64,000 nt of DNA from Cepaea nemoralis (GCA_014155875.1 JACEFZ010003503.1:310001-374000); one strand, 5' to 3'; positions 52,731 through 62,474 are shown, counted from the stretch's first letter. Made by a program: numbers and translations. The notes: generated from the sequence alone by a model not told the origin.

Positions 52731-53158
52731 GTGAGAACCATGTGTCCAGGATTTTCCACTGACTTGACCAATATTGACGATGTGAGAAAAACGGCTGTGA
52801 TTGATGCCGAACTCAATTGTCTTAACATTGATATTGCTGGCCTGCAGGAGACTCGCCTCGCTGAGGAAGGGTCACTCAGGGAAAACAACTACACCTTTTT
52901 CTGGAAGGGTAGAGAGCAGGCAGAAAAAAGGCAACACGGTGTGGGCTTTGCAGTGAAGAATTCGCTACTGGGAATGATTGAAATTCCAGCAGGAGGAAAT
53001 GAAAGACTATTATCCCTGCGCTTGGCAACCTCTTGTGGGTTTGCCACCATTATTACTGCATATGCACCGACACTCAATTCCTCTGATGATGTGAAGGATT
53101 TGTTCTATGAGGAGTTAGACTCCGTGATCAAGGCAGTTCCAAAATCTGACTACATTAT
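52731..53158 (+). pseudogene. LINE-E endonuclease, N-terminal half
   Basis: The frame shows LATWNVRTMCPGF just before and at the first ATG, then IAGLQETRLAEEG, HGVGFAVKNSLL and ATIITAYAPTLNSSDD. The WN motif lies upstream of the ATG, so the start codon must be elsewhere or lost. It shifts one base at about 53157, before GDFN. Confidence 0.85.
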
Positions 53159-55351
53159 ATGCTCGGTGATTTCAATGCTCGTGTGGGCAAGGACTCGAGT
53201 TCATGGCCAGTGTGCCTTGGAAAATACAACATCGGTCGCATGAATGAAAATGGGCAAAGGCTGCTGGAGCATTGCACCAGTAATGACCTATGTATTACAA
53301 ACTCTTTTTTTAAAACAAAAGAGATGCATAAGGTCACATGGAAACATCCAAGATCCGGCCATTGGCACCAGCTGGACTTCATCATCACACGGAGACAACA
53401 TCTGAACCATATATCATTGACTCGTAGTTACCACAGTGCTGACTGTGATACAGATCATTCTTTGGTTGTTGCAAGAGTTAGACTGAGACCAAAGAGAATC
53501 TACACAGCTAAACACAAATCTAGCCCCAGGATTAATATTATTAACACTCATGATCCTGAAAAGTGCTTTCAGTTTCAACAGCAACTTGAAGACGCTTTCA
53601 CTGATACACCAGAAAATTGTACAGTAAATGAAAAGTGGGGTCAAATTAAGGAAACTCTTTATAAAACTGCCGTAGGGGTTTACGGCACTGTGGATCATAA
53701 GAGGCAGGACTGGTTTGCGGCCAACAGCGAGACTCTGCAGCCCTTGATTGATAAGAAGAAGAAAGCTCTCTTAAGAAACAAGGAAAGACCAACGCGTAAC
53801 ACTCTGAGTGAGCTAAGGCAAGCTAGGAAGGATGTGCAAAAGGCTGCCAGGCAGTGTGCAAATGATTATTGGATCAAGTTATGTGAGTCCATTCAAATCG
53901 CAAGTGATAAGGGAGACATAAGAAGCATGTATGAAGGAATAAAGAAAGCCTGTGGTCCAGTGATCAAAAGAAGTGCACCGATGAAAACCTTGACTGGAGA
54001 AGTCATCACTGATAAGAAACAGCAGATGGACAGATGGGTAGAGCACTATTTGGAGCTTTACTCAAGTGAGACCAAACTAGCGGATGATGCCCTTAACGCC
54101 ATAGAGGCTCTACCAACTCTTGACCACCTGGACACACTTCCCACCATAACAGAAGTTAAGTGTGCTATAAATGAACTTGCATCTGGCAAGGCTCCAGGTA
54201 AGGATGGGATTCCAATAGAGGTTATCAGGAGTGGGCAAGACACACTCACTCTACAGATCCACCAGCTAATAGAGCTATGCTGGCGTGAAGGACAAGTCCC
54301 ACAGGATTTCAAAGATTCAAACATCATAACGCTGTACAAGAACAAGGGTGATCGGAGCGACTGTAACAACTATAGGGGTATCTCACTTCTGTGTATTGTT
54401 GGAAAAGTATTTGCCAGAATTGTTCTGCGCAGACTTCAAGTCCTAGGAGATCAAGTCTACCCCGAATCACAGTGTGGCTTTCGACAGAACCGGTCTACCA
54501 CTGATATGATATTCTCATTGCGACAAATGCAAGAAAAATGCCGTGAACAGAATCAACCACTGTTTATTGCCTTCATCGACCTCACAAAGGCATTTGATTT
54601 GGTCAGTCGTGAGGGTCTGTTCAAGGCACTAAAGAAGATTGGCTGCCCACCAACTCTTCTGTCCATTGTGGAATCGTTCCACACAGGCATGAAGGGTATA
54701 ATCAAGTTTGATGGTGCAACTTCTGAAGAATTTGAAATCAAGAGTGGAGTTAAGCAAGGTTGTGTACTAGCTCCCACCCTCTTTGGAATATACTTTTCAC
54801 TTCTACTGAAATATGCATTTCGTGATCAGGATGGTGGTATATACATTCACTCACGCTCAGATGGCGGCCTCTACAATGCTCAGAGATTGAAGGCTAAGAC
54901 CAAAATTAGGAGGGTACTGATCAGAGAGTTGCTTTTTGCAGATGATGTTGCAGTTACGACCCACTCTGAGGAAGAATTGCAATGTCTACTATCTGCATTC
55001 TCCAATGCTTGTTCTGAATTTGGTTTAACAATTAGCAAAAACAAGACACAGATTATGTCACAAGGTGCACATGGGGTACCATCAATCTTTATTGACGACG
55101 CCGAACTAGAGATAGTAGACCATTTTACATATCTAGGATCAGTGGTAAATAGCAAATTATCCCTAGATCAGGAAATCAACATCCGGATTGGTAAGGCAGC
55201 AACAACAATGAACAGGTTAAGAAAAAGAGTCTGGGAGAACAGGAAGCTTACTGCCAAAACAAAGTCCTTGTCTATCAAGCCTGTGTCCTTAGTACTCTTC
55301 TCTATGGCAGTGAAACCTGGACAACTTACTCACACCAAGAGAACAATTTAA
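53159..55351 (+). CDS. LINE-E endonuclease C-half and reverse transcriptase, 730 residues
   Basis: Starts at MLGDFNARVGKD, continues through DFIITRR and DCDTDHSLV of the endonuclease and a basic linker. RT motifs are GKAPGKDGIPIEVIRSG (about residue 345), NNYRGISLLCIVGKVF (about 400), SQCGFRQNRSTTDMIF (about 438), AFIDLTKAFDLVSREGL (about 474), GVKQGCVLAPTLFGIYF (about 530) and LLFADDVAVTTHSEEEL (about 592). A thumb with FTYLGSVVNSKLS follows. The frame is lost near 55265. Apart from shifts it is well preserved, fitting a young insertion. Confidence 0.9.
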   Translation: MLGDFNARVGKDSSSWPVCLGKYNIGRMNENGQRLLEHCTSNDLCITNSFFKTKEMHKVTWKHPRSGHWHQLDFIITRRQHLNHISLTRSYHSADCDTDHSLVVARVRLRPKRIYTAKHKSSPRINIINTHDPEKCFQFQQQLEDAFTDTPENCTVNEKWGQIKETLYKTAVGVYGTVDHKRQDWFAANSETLQPLIDKKKKALLRNKERPTRNTLSELRQARKDVQKAARQCANDYWIKLCESIQIASDKGDIRSMYEGIKKACGPVIKRSAPMKTLTGEVITDKKQQMDRWVEHYLELYSSETKLADDALNAIEALPTLDHLDTLPTITEVKCAINELASGKAPGKDGIPIEVIRSGQDTLTLQIHQLIELCWREGQVPQDFKDSNIITLYKNKGDRSDCNNYRGISLLCIVGKVFARIVLRRLQVLGDQVYPESQCGFRQNRSTTDMIFSLRQMQEKCREQNQPLFIAFIDLTKAFDLVSREGLFKALKKIGCPPTLLSIVESFHTGMKGIIKFDGATSEEFEIKSGVKQGCVLAPTLFGIYFSLLLKYAFRDQDGGIYIHSRSDGGLYNAQRLKAKTKIRRVLIRELLFADDVAVTTHSEEELQCLLSAFSNACSEFGLTISKNKTQIMSQGAHGVPSIFIDDAELEIVDHFTYLGSVVNSKLSLDQEINIRIGKAATTMNRLRKRVWENRKLTAKTKSLSIKPVSLVLFSMAVKPGQLTHTKRTI

Positions 55352-55362
55352 ACAGCTTTCAT

Positions 55363-55863
55363 ATGCGGTGTCTGCGAAGAATTCTTGGTATTAAGTGGCA
55401 AGACAAAATCACAAATACTGAAGTATTGGAAAGATCAGGTTGTGTGACAGTTTATTCCATGCTCAGTCTTCGTAGACTTAGATGGATAGGACATCTTAGG
55501 AGGATGAATGATGGTAGAATACCAAAGGATATCTTTTTTGGTGAATTACAGATGGGTAAGAGATCTCAGGGTCGGCCTCTACTACGATACAAAGATGTGT
55601 GTAAGCGGGACATGATTGATACAGGCATTGATAATGCACATTGGGAGCAAGTCGCCGCTGAACGTGTTGCATGGAGGGCAAATATCAGAAATGGAATAAA
55701 GTCAAAGGAGAAAATTATTGCAGAAAAGTCACACACCAAGCGTTTGAGACGTAAGATGGTGCATGATGGTGGAAATGACCACGTGTTCACATGCACCCAC
55801 TGTGAACGGACATTTACAGCGCAAATTGGCCTTATCAGTCACACTCGCTACCGCCATAGTTAA
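55363..55863 (+). pseudogene. LINE-E C-terminal domain with C2H2 zinc finger
   Basis: The frame has MRCLRRILGIKWQDKITN, RRLRWIGHLRRMNDGRIP and ends with CTHCERTFTAQIGLISHTRYRH, a C-x2-C-x12-H-x4-H finger. It is one frame away from the RT part and stops at 55863, about 60 bp before the element end. Confidence 0.88.
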
Positions 55864-55935
55864 AAGTTATTATGCCTTTTTAGAGCACAAACTATCGTCT
55901 GTCAAGACGGCAAGGTGCCAATGATACATCATTAA

Positions 55936-56411
55936 TGGAAATCTAATACATATTTAATAGTAAACTAATTAATTACATAACTCCAACGATGATGTGCGCG
56001 TTGAAGTCCCTTCGTTCGTGTGTTATGCCATGAATGTTAAAGTTAGTATGGCTGTCTTTTGAGTGTTGTCGTCGATGTTGTTCTGTTTCGGCTGTTTGCA
56101 AAGTTTTGTAGCAACAGCAAGTATGGATTGCTCTCACTGTCCCGTATGAAATATTACAGTGTTCAGAGATAGTTCACTGGTTGATATAATTGGTTGAAAT
56201 AAACACAGTTACTGTTTCTTGCTGGAATTGTTCTAGAGCTTAGGCATTTGATGGTATAGTTCTTATAATATAGCTCTTCGCGTATGTTTATGGGTGTCGT
56301 AATTCACCTAATCACTGAGAGTACTCTAGCAGGTGTAGAGTCACACTGTTATATGTAACGGACTAAAAGTATCACAGTTTATAGTGTGGCTACTGGCCAA
56401 TGTGATTAGAG
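55936..56411 (-). other. LTR element sequence between LINE-E and pol
   Basis: Non-coding sequence directly after the pol stop at 56412; nothing recognised. Confidence 0.45.
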
Positions 56412-58556
56412 TCATTCTACTGGCGCATTTGTCTGCCGTGATAAAAGGTCAGCCACTATGTTATCGGTGCCCTTAATATGGCGAATTTCGAAGTCAAAGT
56501 CCTGAAGTAGAAGACACCATCTTTGTAACCTGTTGTTTTTGGGCGACCCATGGTTAAGGACTAATAACGGCGAACTGTCTGTGAGGACCACAAAGTGACT
56601 TCCTAAGAGGAACTTAGATAATCTCAATATACAGAACAAAAGGCTCAAACACTCCAATTCAACTGTGGCATAACGAGTCTCAGCCTTCTTCAGTTTGCGG
56701 CTTACGTAGAGGATCGGGTGTCGTACGCCATCCACTTCCTGCATTAAACATCCTCCTATTGCGATAGCGCTCGCATCTGTGGTCAAAATAAAGGGTAAAT
56801 TTATGTTGGGTAATCGTAAGACTGGTGGATTAGAAAAAATATGTTTCAACCTACACATTGCATCATCTAAGCTGGTACTTTTACAAATTTTTGATGGATG
56901 ATCTTTAGTTAACATATCAGAAAAGACTGAGGTGAGTTCTGCCCAATGTGGAATGAATTTAGAATAATAGTTAATCAGACCTAGTAAACTTCTAATCTGC
57001 TTCTTTGTGGTAGGCACTTCTAGATTAAGGATCTTGGAAACAATTTTATCATCAGTCAACAATTTTCCTTCAGAAATTCTATGACCAAGGAAGTCTATTT
57101 GTGTATAGCCTATTTCAACCTTGGAAGGTTTGATAGTAAGTCCAAAGAGAGAGATTTGGTTGAAGACTTGCTTTAGGGTGAGTAAGTGAGAAGTCATATC
57201 AGAAGAATGGACGCATATATCATCAATATAAGCAACTACATCATTAATTCCGTGTAATAACAATCTTGTTAGTCTCACAAATGTGGCCGGTGCGTTCTTC
57301 AGGCCAAAAGGAAGATATAGCCATTCGTATAAACCGAGAGGTGTTGTGAATGCTATTATATGTCTACAAGAAGGGTGTAGAGGAACTTGCCAATATCCTT
57401 TCGCTAAATCTGTCTTAGAAAATAAGGATGATTGAGCCATATCTAAAATAAGATCTTCACAACTGTTCATAGGCTCTGCATCCGTTGTTGTTCTGGTATT
57501 TAATATTCTATAGTCGATGCACAAGCGGATTGTCTGGTCTTTCTTTTTCACCAAGACAATCGGTGAAGAATATTGAGACATAGATTTTTGAATAATGCCA
57601 TTCTTCTCTAAATCTAAAATTTCTTTATCTAAATTAGATCTGTAATGGAGAGGAATAGAATATGGTCTACATTTGACCGGTCTCAGATCTGTTAGCACAA
57701 TTGAATGTGTTATTCTATCAGTGCGTCCAGGTTTGTTGGAAAAGATCGTCTTATAGTCGTCTAGGAGCGTCAAAATGTCCTGTCGCTGTTGTTGTGTCAA
57801 ATTGTCAGAGATATGTATGTCCTTTATACTTCCGTCGTCAGTCATAATTGGTACAGGGATTTCAGTATTGTCCATGTCTGTCTGATTTATCACAGATGCT
57901 ACAGTTTGTAAATTGTCTTCAATGTCATTGTCGTCGTCGTCGAGATGGATCGTCAATATGTCGTCAAATTTGTCGTCATTGTCAATATCACAGATTGTCT
58001 GTAATGTCCGTATGTCTTCGTCGTTTTCGTCATCGTAAGCGTGCGTCGTTAACGATGCTTCGTTTGTCGAGGTGTCATTCCGTTGGGAAATTGTCGTTTC
58101 GTCTCCGTCAACCGTTTGTTGCGTCTGTTCATTTGTCTCATTGTTCTGTCTAGCATAGTATGGTTTCAAGATATTTACATGGAGTAATTTTAACTTTCCA
58201 TTTACAGAGAATGTAGTAGGATTATTCCCCTTGACAAGTTTATGACATATATCACAAGATGTACAAAATGTTTTAATGTCTTGGTCGAACTTTGGCCAAT
58301 AAAACTTGGTCAGGACAATTGCCCTGGTCATTTCGTATCCCATATGACCTCCAAAAGGGGAGTCATGGGCTATTTTTAGCACTTTGTTTCGATGTGCTTG
58401 TGGTAACATTATTTGCTGTATCGTGGTCTGCTTTGTTGTGTAAAATCTAGTTAAGATGTTGTTCTGTAGCCTAAATGTCCACGATGCATGTTTAGTGAAT
58501 TTTGGTTTAAGTCCTACTAATTTAAAGTATGGTGCAAGTGTTGTATCTGCTTTCTG
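56412..58556 (-). CDS. pol: pol: integrase remnant, reverse transcriptase, RNase H
   Basis: The open frame runs from just after the gag stop (58556) to 56412; the first ATG is at 58409, giving 665 residues. Order from that ATG: integrase H2C2 zinc domain (HDSPFGGHMGYEMT, FYWPKFDQDIK, CTSCDICHK, about residues 13-56), then NGKLKLLHVNILKPYY, typical of an integrase C terminus, at about 70. An acidic spacer follows, then RT (ILDLEKNGIIQKSMSQYSSP about 265, SKTDLAKGYWQVPLHP about 340, LPFGLKNAPATF, VVAYIDDICVHS about 395) and RNase H (LTTDASAIAIGGCL, ATVELECLSLLF, VLTDSSPL, GTDNIVADLLSRQ). The integrase catalytic core between H2C2 and C terminus is absent although the frame stays open, so this copy could not integrate on its own. 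Confidence 0.92.
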   Translation of the reverse strand, partial: QKADTTLAPYFKLVGLKPKFTKHASWTFRLQNNILTRFYTTKQTTIQQIMLPQAHRNKVLKIAHDSPFGGHMGYEMTRAIVLTKFYWPKFDQDIKTFCTSCDICHKLVKGNNPTTFSVNGKLKLLHVNILKPYYARQNNETNEQTQQTVDGDETTISQRNDTSTNEASLTTHAYDDENDEDIRTLQTICDIDNDDKFDDILTIHLDDDDNDIEDNLQTVASVINQTDMDNTEIPVPIMTDDGSIKDIHISDNLTQQQRQDILTLLDDYKTIFSNKPGRTDRITHSIVLTDLRPVKCRPYSIPLHYRSNLDKEILDLEKNGIIQKSMSQYSSPIVLVKKKDQTIRLCIDYRILNTRTTTDAEPMNSCEDLILDMAQSSLFSKTDLAKGYWQVPLHPSCRHIIAFTTPLGLYEWLYLPFGLKNAPATFVRLTRLLLHGINDVVAYIDDICVHSSDMTSHLLTLKQVFNQISLFGLTIKPSKVEIGYTQIDFLGHRISEGKLLTDDKIVSKILNLEVPTTKKQIRSLLGLINYYSKFIPHWAELTSVFSDMLTKDHPSKICKSTSLDDAMCRLKHIFSNPPVLRLPNINLPFILTTDASAIAIGGCLMQEVDGVRHPILYVSRKLKKAETRYATVELECLSLLFCILRLSKFLLGSHFVVLTDSSPLLVLNHGSPKNNRLQRWCLLLQDFDFEIRHIKGTDNIVADLLSRQTNAPVE

Positions 58557-60623
58557 TTAATTACCAAAAGTGATGTTAGTTGAGTTTGGCGCTACTATTT
58601 CTAATGATTCCTGCAGTTGGTCGGTGTTGGTTTTGTGGGTTGTCTGTCGTGTTATTGCGTTTGTGTGTTGTGTGTTTTGTTGCACATTTACAGGTTCGGT
58701 ACTTGGTAGTTTGGTAGCATCCTCAGTTCGAGGTTTTAATTCGGTCGTATCGTTTCTAGATTCGACCGCCCCTGCATTGTACACCTCGGTAAATTCTTTC
58801 TGAATTACCTCAGTGGTTGTCTCCCTTGGTATTTTGGCAGCTTGAGACAAGCAAGAATGGTGTTTCTCTTTTGCGTCGCTGTTTCTGTGGTGGATACCGT
58901 GTTTTTGCTCCCACTTTTTGATATCTTTTTCAGAGCATGGATGTATGTTGGGTAAATTACCAAGTATAATATCCGCGACTGGATTTTCAAGGATAGCACA
59001 CAATACTCGCCCAGATATGAACGGTGTTTGAATTTCGACCAAAGCAAGGGGGTATTTCTCTATCGTACCTGAGAATGTGCGACACGTCACATGTTTGTCT
59101 GTGTAGTCTTTAGCGTCTATTAATGTTTTCCTAACCCCACAGAGCGTTGCGCCGGAATCACGAATTAACGTGCACTTTTTGTTGTTAACAAACCCTGTAA
59201 AAAAAACTAGCTTGCCTGTAGATGACAAAGCAGCGTTAGCTGTTTCATTTGAAATAGGGATCGTGTGTCCACAATGTAGTGTTGTGTCAAGTTGGAACTT
59301 CGTACAGGTGTTGCACTTACTGTCTGTTATGGTGTTTATGATGTGTACAGCATTCCCAAGCTCGCTTTCATTGTCGTGTTGATTGTCACATTCATTCAGT
59401 GACTGAAGCTCTTCGTCAGACGACGTTTCTACTAATGCAGCATTGGCCTGTTTCAATAACTTTCGGCCTTCACAATCCTTATTATAGTGACCCCAGCTAT
59501 TGCAGAAATAACATTTAATTGCTCTATGGTAAGCCATGCGTTTAGCTGTTTGCTTCTCCACCATCTTTTTAAGGTGTTGAGGGTAGGTGGGTGCTTTGTC
59601 GCACATCCCGTAACTATCGTGATGGTAATTGCAATATTGGCATTGTACTACTTTACCGACATTGGATCGTGGTTTAAATCTACTCTGTGATTGTTTGGAG
59701 TATTTGGTGTTCACTACTGCAGCTGCTGTATCATTGTGACTTATGTTGAGCTGAAAAATATCCCTATTTGCTGTGAAAAATGCATTTCCCTTTGCCTCTA
59801 TTTCCTGAATGCTCTTACAGTCCATTTGTTTTAAGAACTTGGCAAAAGGTGTGGGGATGGTGCTAACTATTTTATCTATTATAATCAGCTCCTTAAGTTT
59901 ATCATGGCTATTGCTGGTTTTAGCCGAGTTAATCCATTTTGTGCATATGTCTTGGACTGTACTGACATAATCTATAAAGGTTTGGTTTGGTTGTGGAGAT
60001 AATTTGGCAAATTGTTGTTGGTAACCTGCAGTGTCTAAAGAAAAATGTTGGAGAATGCGTTGTTTTAGGTACTCATAGTCTTTTCGCATTTCCTGTGGTA
60101 TTGTCTCTATTACTTTTAGTGGTTCAAGAGCTAAATTTCTCATTAGAATAAATGCCCAATCTGATTTAATGATCTTATGATGAGACATGAGACACTCAAA
60201 ATTTTCTAAGTAGGCGGAGATGGAATTTCCTGAACAGAAAGCCTTCATGAGACCTTTATATTTATTATATTTTTGTTCTTCTTCTTTGCTTCTTAACTTA
60301 TTTATTGATATTTCTGTGTTGGACTCCATTTCCATCTGTTTAAGTTTTATCTGTGTCTCGGCATTCAATTGTGCTTGCTTGGCTGCCGCGTCGATTTCCA
60401 TTTGTAATTTCTTTTCTGCTGCCTCAATCTGCATTTTCTTTTCTTCGGCCTCCATTTGCAATTTCCTTTCCTCTCGTTCTATCGCTCTTTCTTCACGGGC
60501 AATGTTTTCTGCGTGCGTTTTCTGTGCCCATTCTGACAGTTGCTCTTCTTTATAACCTAACTTTATTCCTTGCTCAATGCATTTATCTAAACTAGACATT
60601 TTGTATTTTAATTGTTTGTACAA
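58557..60623 (-). CDS. gag: gag-protease polyprotein
   Basis: A 688-residue frame. The N-terminal part is a Glu/Lys/Gln-rich coiled coil (about residues 30-120). A gag-like capsid region (FAKLSPQPNQTFIDYVSTV, about 215) is followed by a CCHC knuckle CYFCNSWGHYNKDC (about 369-382) and an aspartic protease with LIRDSGATLCGV (about 485-496) and ADIILGNLP. The frame ends in TAA at 58557-58559, after which the same frame continues into pol without a shift. The second methionine (MSSLDK) is an equally plausible start. Confidence 0.9.
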   Translation of the reverse strand: MYKQLKYKMSSLDKCIEQGIKLGYKEEQLSEWAQKTHAENIAREERAIEREERKLQMEAEEKKMQIEAAEKKLQMEIDAAAKQAQLNAETQIKLKQMEMESNTEISINKLRSKEEEQKYNKYKGLMKAFCSGNSISAYLENFECLMSHHKIIKSDWAFILMRNLALEPLKVIETIPQEMRKDYEYLKQRILQHFSLDTAGYQQQFAKLSPQPNQTFIDYVSTVQDICTKWINSAKTSNSHDKLKELIIIDKIVSTIPTPFAKFLKQMDCKSIQEIEAKGNAFFTANRDIFQLNISHNDTAAAVVNTKYSKQSQSRFKPRSNVGKVVQCQYCNYHHDSYGMCDKAPTYPQHLKKMVEKQTAKRMAYHRAIKCYFCNSWGHYNKDCEGRKLLKQANAALVETSSDEELQSLNECDNQHDNESELGNAVHIINTITDSKCNTCTKFQLDTTLHCGHTIPISNETANAALSSTGKLVFFTGFVNNKKCTLIRDSGATLCGVRKTLIDAKDYTDKHVTCRTFSGTIEKYPLALVEIQTPFISGRVLCAILENPVADIILGNLPNIHPCSEKDIKKWEQKHGIHHRNSDAKEKHHSCLSQAAKIPRETTTEVIQKEFTEVYNAGAVESRNDTTELKPRTEDATKLPSTEPVNVQQNTQHTNAITRQTTHKTNTDQLQESLEIVAPNSTNITFGN

Positions 60624-61260
60624 TTTATAGAGTTAAATCCCTTAGAAAAATATGTTGTGTGGTCGAAAATTTGGTTAACTCCCCTAATTATTAATGTGTA
60701 AATCAAAATGCAAGGTTATGTTGGTGACAAGGTCATGAATATGCAAAGAAATCAATATGATACAAAATAATACATTGATGAAACATGAGAAGTACAGCTT
60801 AGAAGTACAATGAGTATGAGGTGAAACTTAGCTTTTGATTTAAGAACTCCTCGATGTTGTCTTGTACTCTCGTCACTGTTGGAAAGGTTTCATCGGTTGG
60901 ACGCGGCACTTGTTGCGGAACAATCTGCTCGTGGAGCGAGAAAACATTAGTCACTGTCACCAAAAAAAATGTCAAAATAGTAACATGTCAAAAAAAAATT
61001 GTTTACAGAATCAAAATAATGAGGCACTGTGGAGGCAATGGTGAGACATTGCCGAGGGACTCAGATTTCTTCTATTTTATCGCTAGATAGCTACTAGTTT
61101 TATGTAAACTTGTAACGTTAACAATTTCTTTGATTTATACAAATCAATGTGTTATCAAAAATCAATGTGATATGATTAAATAATTAATTTTACATGGCAT
61201 TTAACAGGTTTTTAAGAAAACATTCTATGCCAAAACCGGAAAACTAGCCCCCAAAAAGCC
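60624..61260 (-). other. Leader of the LTR element
   Basis: About 640 bp between the 5' LTR and gag. The bases next to the LTR read GGCTTTTTGGGGGCTAG on the minus strand, and I cannot match them to a specific tRNA 3' end. No gene is seen. Confidence 0.5.
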
Positions 61261-61757
61261 TGTCATCATCTTACTCTTATCTAAATAATGGTTCGGGTTC
61301 ATACAGGCAACAATACACTGTTCGCTAGGATATAGAACATTTATTGTATAAAGTGTACAGTTGGCGCAGTGGGTAAACAGACCCGCGCTCTCTTATATTA
61401 CATATCAGATAGTTAAACATCAAACATATAGTTGTCATACAACAATCTAGCACACTATCTAGCCTAAGTATATCTATGAATATCTATGAGTCCCTCTCAG
61501 GCAGGCCTTGTTGTCTCTCTCCAGTCCGTTTGTCCTCCGCCGGTCTCCGCGTGTCCTAACTCGACACGGGCGGTAACTCTGTCCGAGTTCCTCGTGGACC
61601 CCGCATTAGGCGGGCCACATCAGTGTCCACGGAATCATGGACTTGGTGACCAGCTCTTTCGAGAAGGTTCTAGATTACTCGGGTCCTGCGCGACTCAATG
61701 GTCTCCCTTGGGCTGGAGTTGCAGCCCTCTACTATATATGGAAGTGAGGCGGTGACA
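61261..61757 (-). repeat. 5' LTR
   Basis: The 497-bp LTR upstream of gag in transcript direction. Against the other LTR the visible differences are a short deletion near 61408 (CACATATAG vs CAGATAG) and single changes near 61384 and 61550. The following 630 bp (60624-61260) are a leader without a recognised primer-binding site. Confidence 0.92.
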
Positions 61758-62096
61758 CTCCCCCTCCTCTTCCCCCTCCTCCTCCTTTCACTCCTCCTCC
61801 CTCCTCCTCCCCCTCCCTCCTCCTCCTCCATTAACCTCCTAATCCTAGCATTAAGCGAAATTTTCTAACTGCAACCAATAAATTATTAGACAGGCAGACA
61901 GACAGACAGGGAGGGAGGTAGGGAGGGATAGATGGAGGGAGAGACGGATGGACAGGTAGGCAGGCAGGCAGGCAGACAGATAGATAGGCAGCCGGGCCGG
62001 GTCATTAGACAGACAGACAGACATAGATAGATAGGCAGGCAGGCAGCCAGACAGACAGACAGATAGAGAGAGAGAGGGGTAGGTAGGTAGGCAGGC

Positions 62097-62132
<36 letters not shown>

Positions 62133-62160
62133 CCCCGCGAGGGGCTGGGCGAAGCCGGGC
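61758..62160 (+). repeat. CTC-rich tract and (GACA/GATA/GGCA)n microsatellite in the Helitron-like element
   Basis: 61758-61830 is CTCCTCC-rich, continuing the CT-rich tract at 50895-50926 into which the LTR element inserted. 61885-62131 is a compound GACA, GGCA, GGGA and GATA array ending in about nine GATA units. The motif GCCGGGCCGGGTCA occurs inside (61990) and at the element end (62153). Confidence 0.85.
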
Positions 62161-62179
62161 CGGGTCAGCTAGTATGATA

Positions 62180-62252
62180 TATAACACTGCAGTATGCACC
62201 TGATGAGATGCAGCAAAATGTGCCAGGTAATAAATCAAGCAGCATATTATTT
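62180..62252 (-). repeat. Right inverted repeat of the outermost nested element
   Basis: Complement of the block at 50423-50497 with about 80% identity by eye (GCATCTCATCAGGTGCATACT is nearly perfect). Without the intervening insertions the two arms would be about 220 bp apart. Confidence 0.75.
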
Positions 62253-62474
62253 ATGGCTTCTGTGTTTAATACGTGGAGGACATGGAGTTGGCTGCAGGAG
62301 ATAGAAGAAGATAGGACCACTTGGTGTGAGTTGGATGAGGGCCTGTGCTCTCATGAGAGATAAAGGGCAGAAGAAGAAACTTCTCTAAGACTAACATTTT
62401 CATTAAAATATATTAAAGCTACAATTCAGTTTGTGCCTTACCATAGCCATTTTTTGTTTTTGTTGTTGTTGTTT

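Larger units (their letters stand above)
52569..55923 (+). mobile_element. LINE-E: complete EN-RT-zinc-finger LINE with 12-bp target duplication
   Basis: The 3355-bp element is flanked by ATACATCATTAA at 52557-52568 and 55924-55935. It encodes an AP endonuclease, RT and a C-terminal C2H2 finger, with single frameshifts near 53157 and 55265. It sits in the 3' region of the LTR element in opposite orientation. Because of the duplication both ends are exact, and the copy appears full length. Confidence 0.92.
50927..61757 (-). mobile_element. Ty3/gypsy LTR retrotransposon with IN-before-RT order (gmr1-like)
   Basis: Two direct repeats of 499 and 497 bp (50927-51425, 61261-61757) differ at only a few positions, begin TGTC and end GACA, and are flanked by the 5-bp duplication CTCCC at 50922-50926 and 61758-61762. 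The minus strand encodes gag-protease and pol. The 3' LTR is preceded by a polypurine tract. Pol has integrase remnants before RT, the order described for gmr1-like elements. A LINE occupies 52569-55923. High LTR identity implies a recent insertion. Confidence 0.93.
50644..62172 (+). mobile_element. Helitron-like element carrying a nested LTR retrotransposon
   Basis: The left end reads TCTATATATATATATAATACA preceded by A at 50643, followed by ATGTATGTCTG text frequent at Helitron 5' ends. The right end reads GCGAAGCCGGGCCGGGTCAG then CTAG at 62169-62172, followed by T at 62173. Start TC, end CTAG, insertion between A and T and a GC-rich potential hairpin near the 3' end agree with Helitrons. 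No Rep/helicase is present, so it is non-autonomous. Without the LTR element its length is only about 0.69 kb. Confidence 0.6.

Noticed and set aside
58409..58559. Ribosomal frameshift between gag and pol
   Set aside because: Codon counting shows that gag and pol are in the same frame separated only by TAA, so no shift is required.
61785..62160. A gene within the 61.8-62.2 kb tract (short frames on both strands)
   Set aside because: The frames are made of GACA, GATA and CTC repeats.
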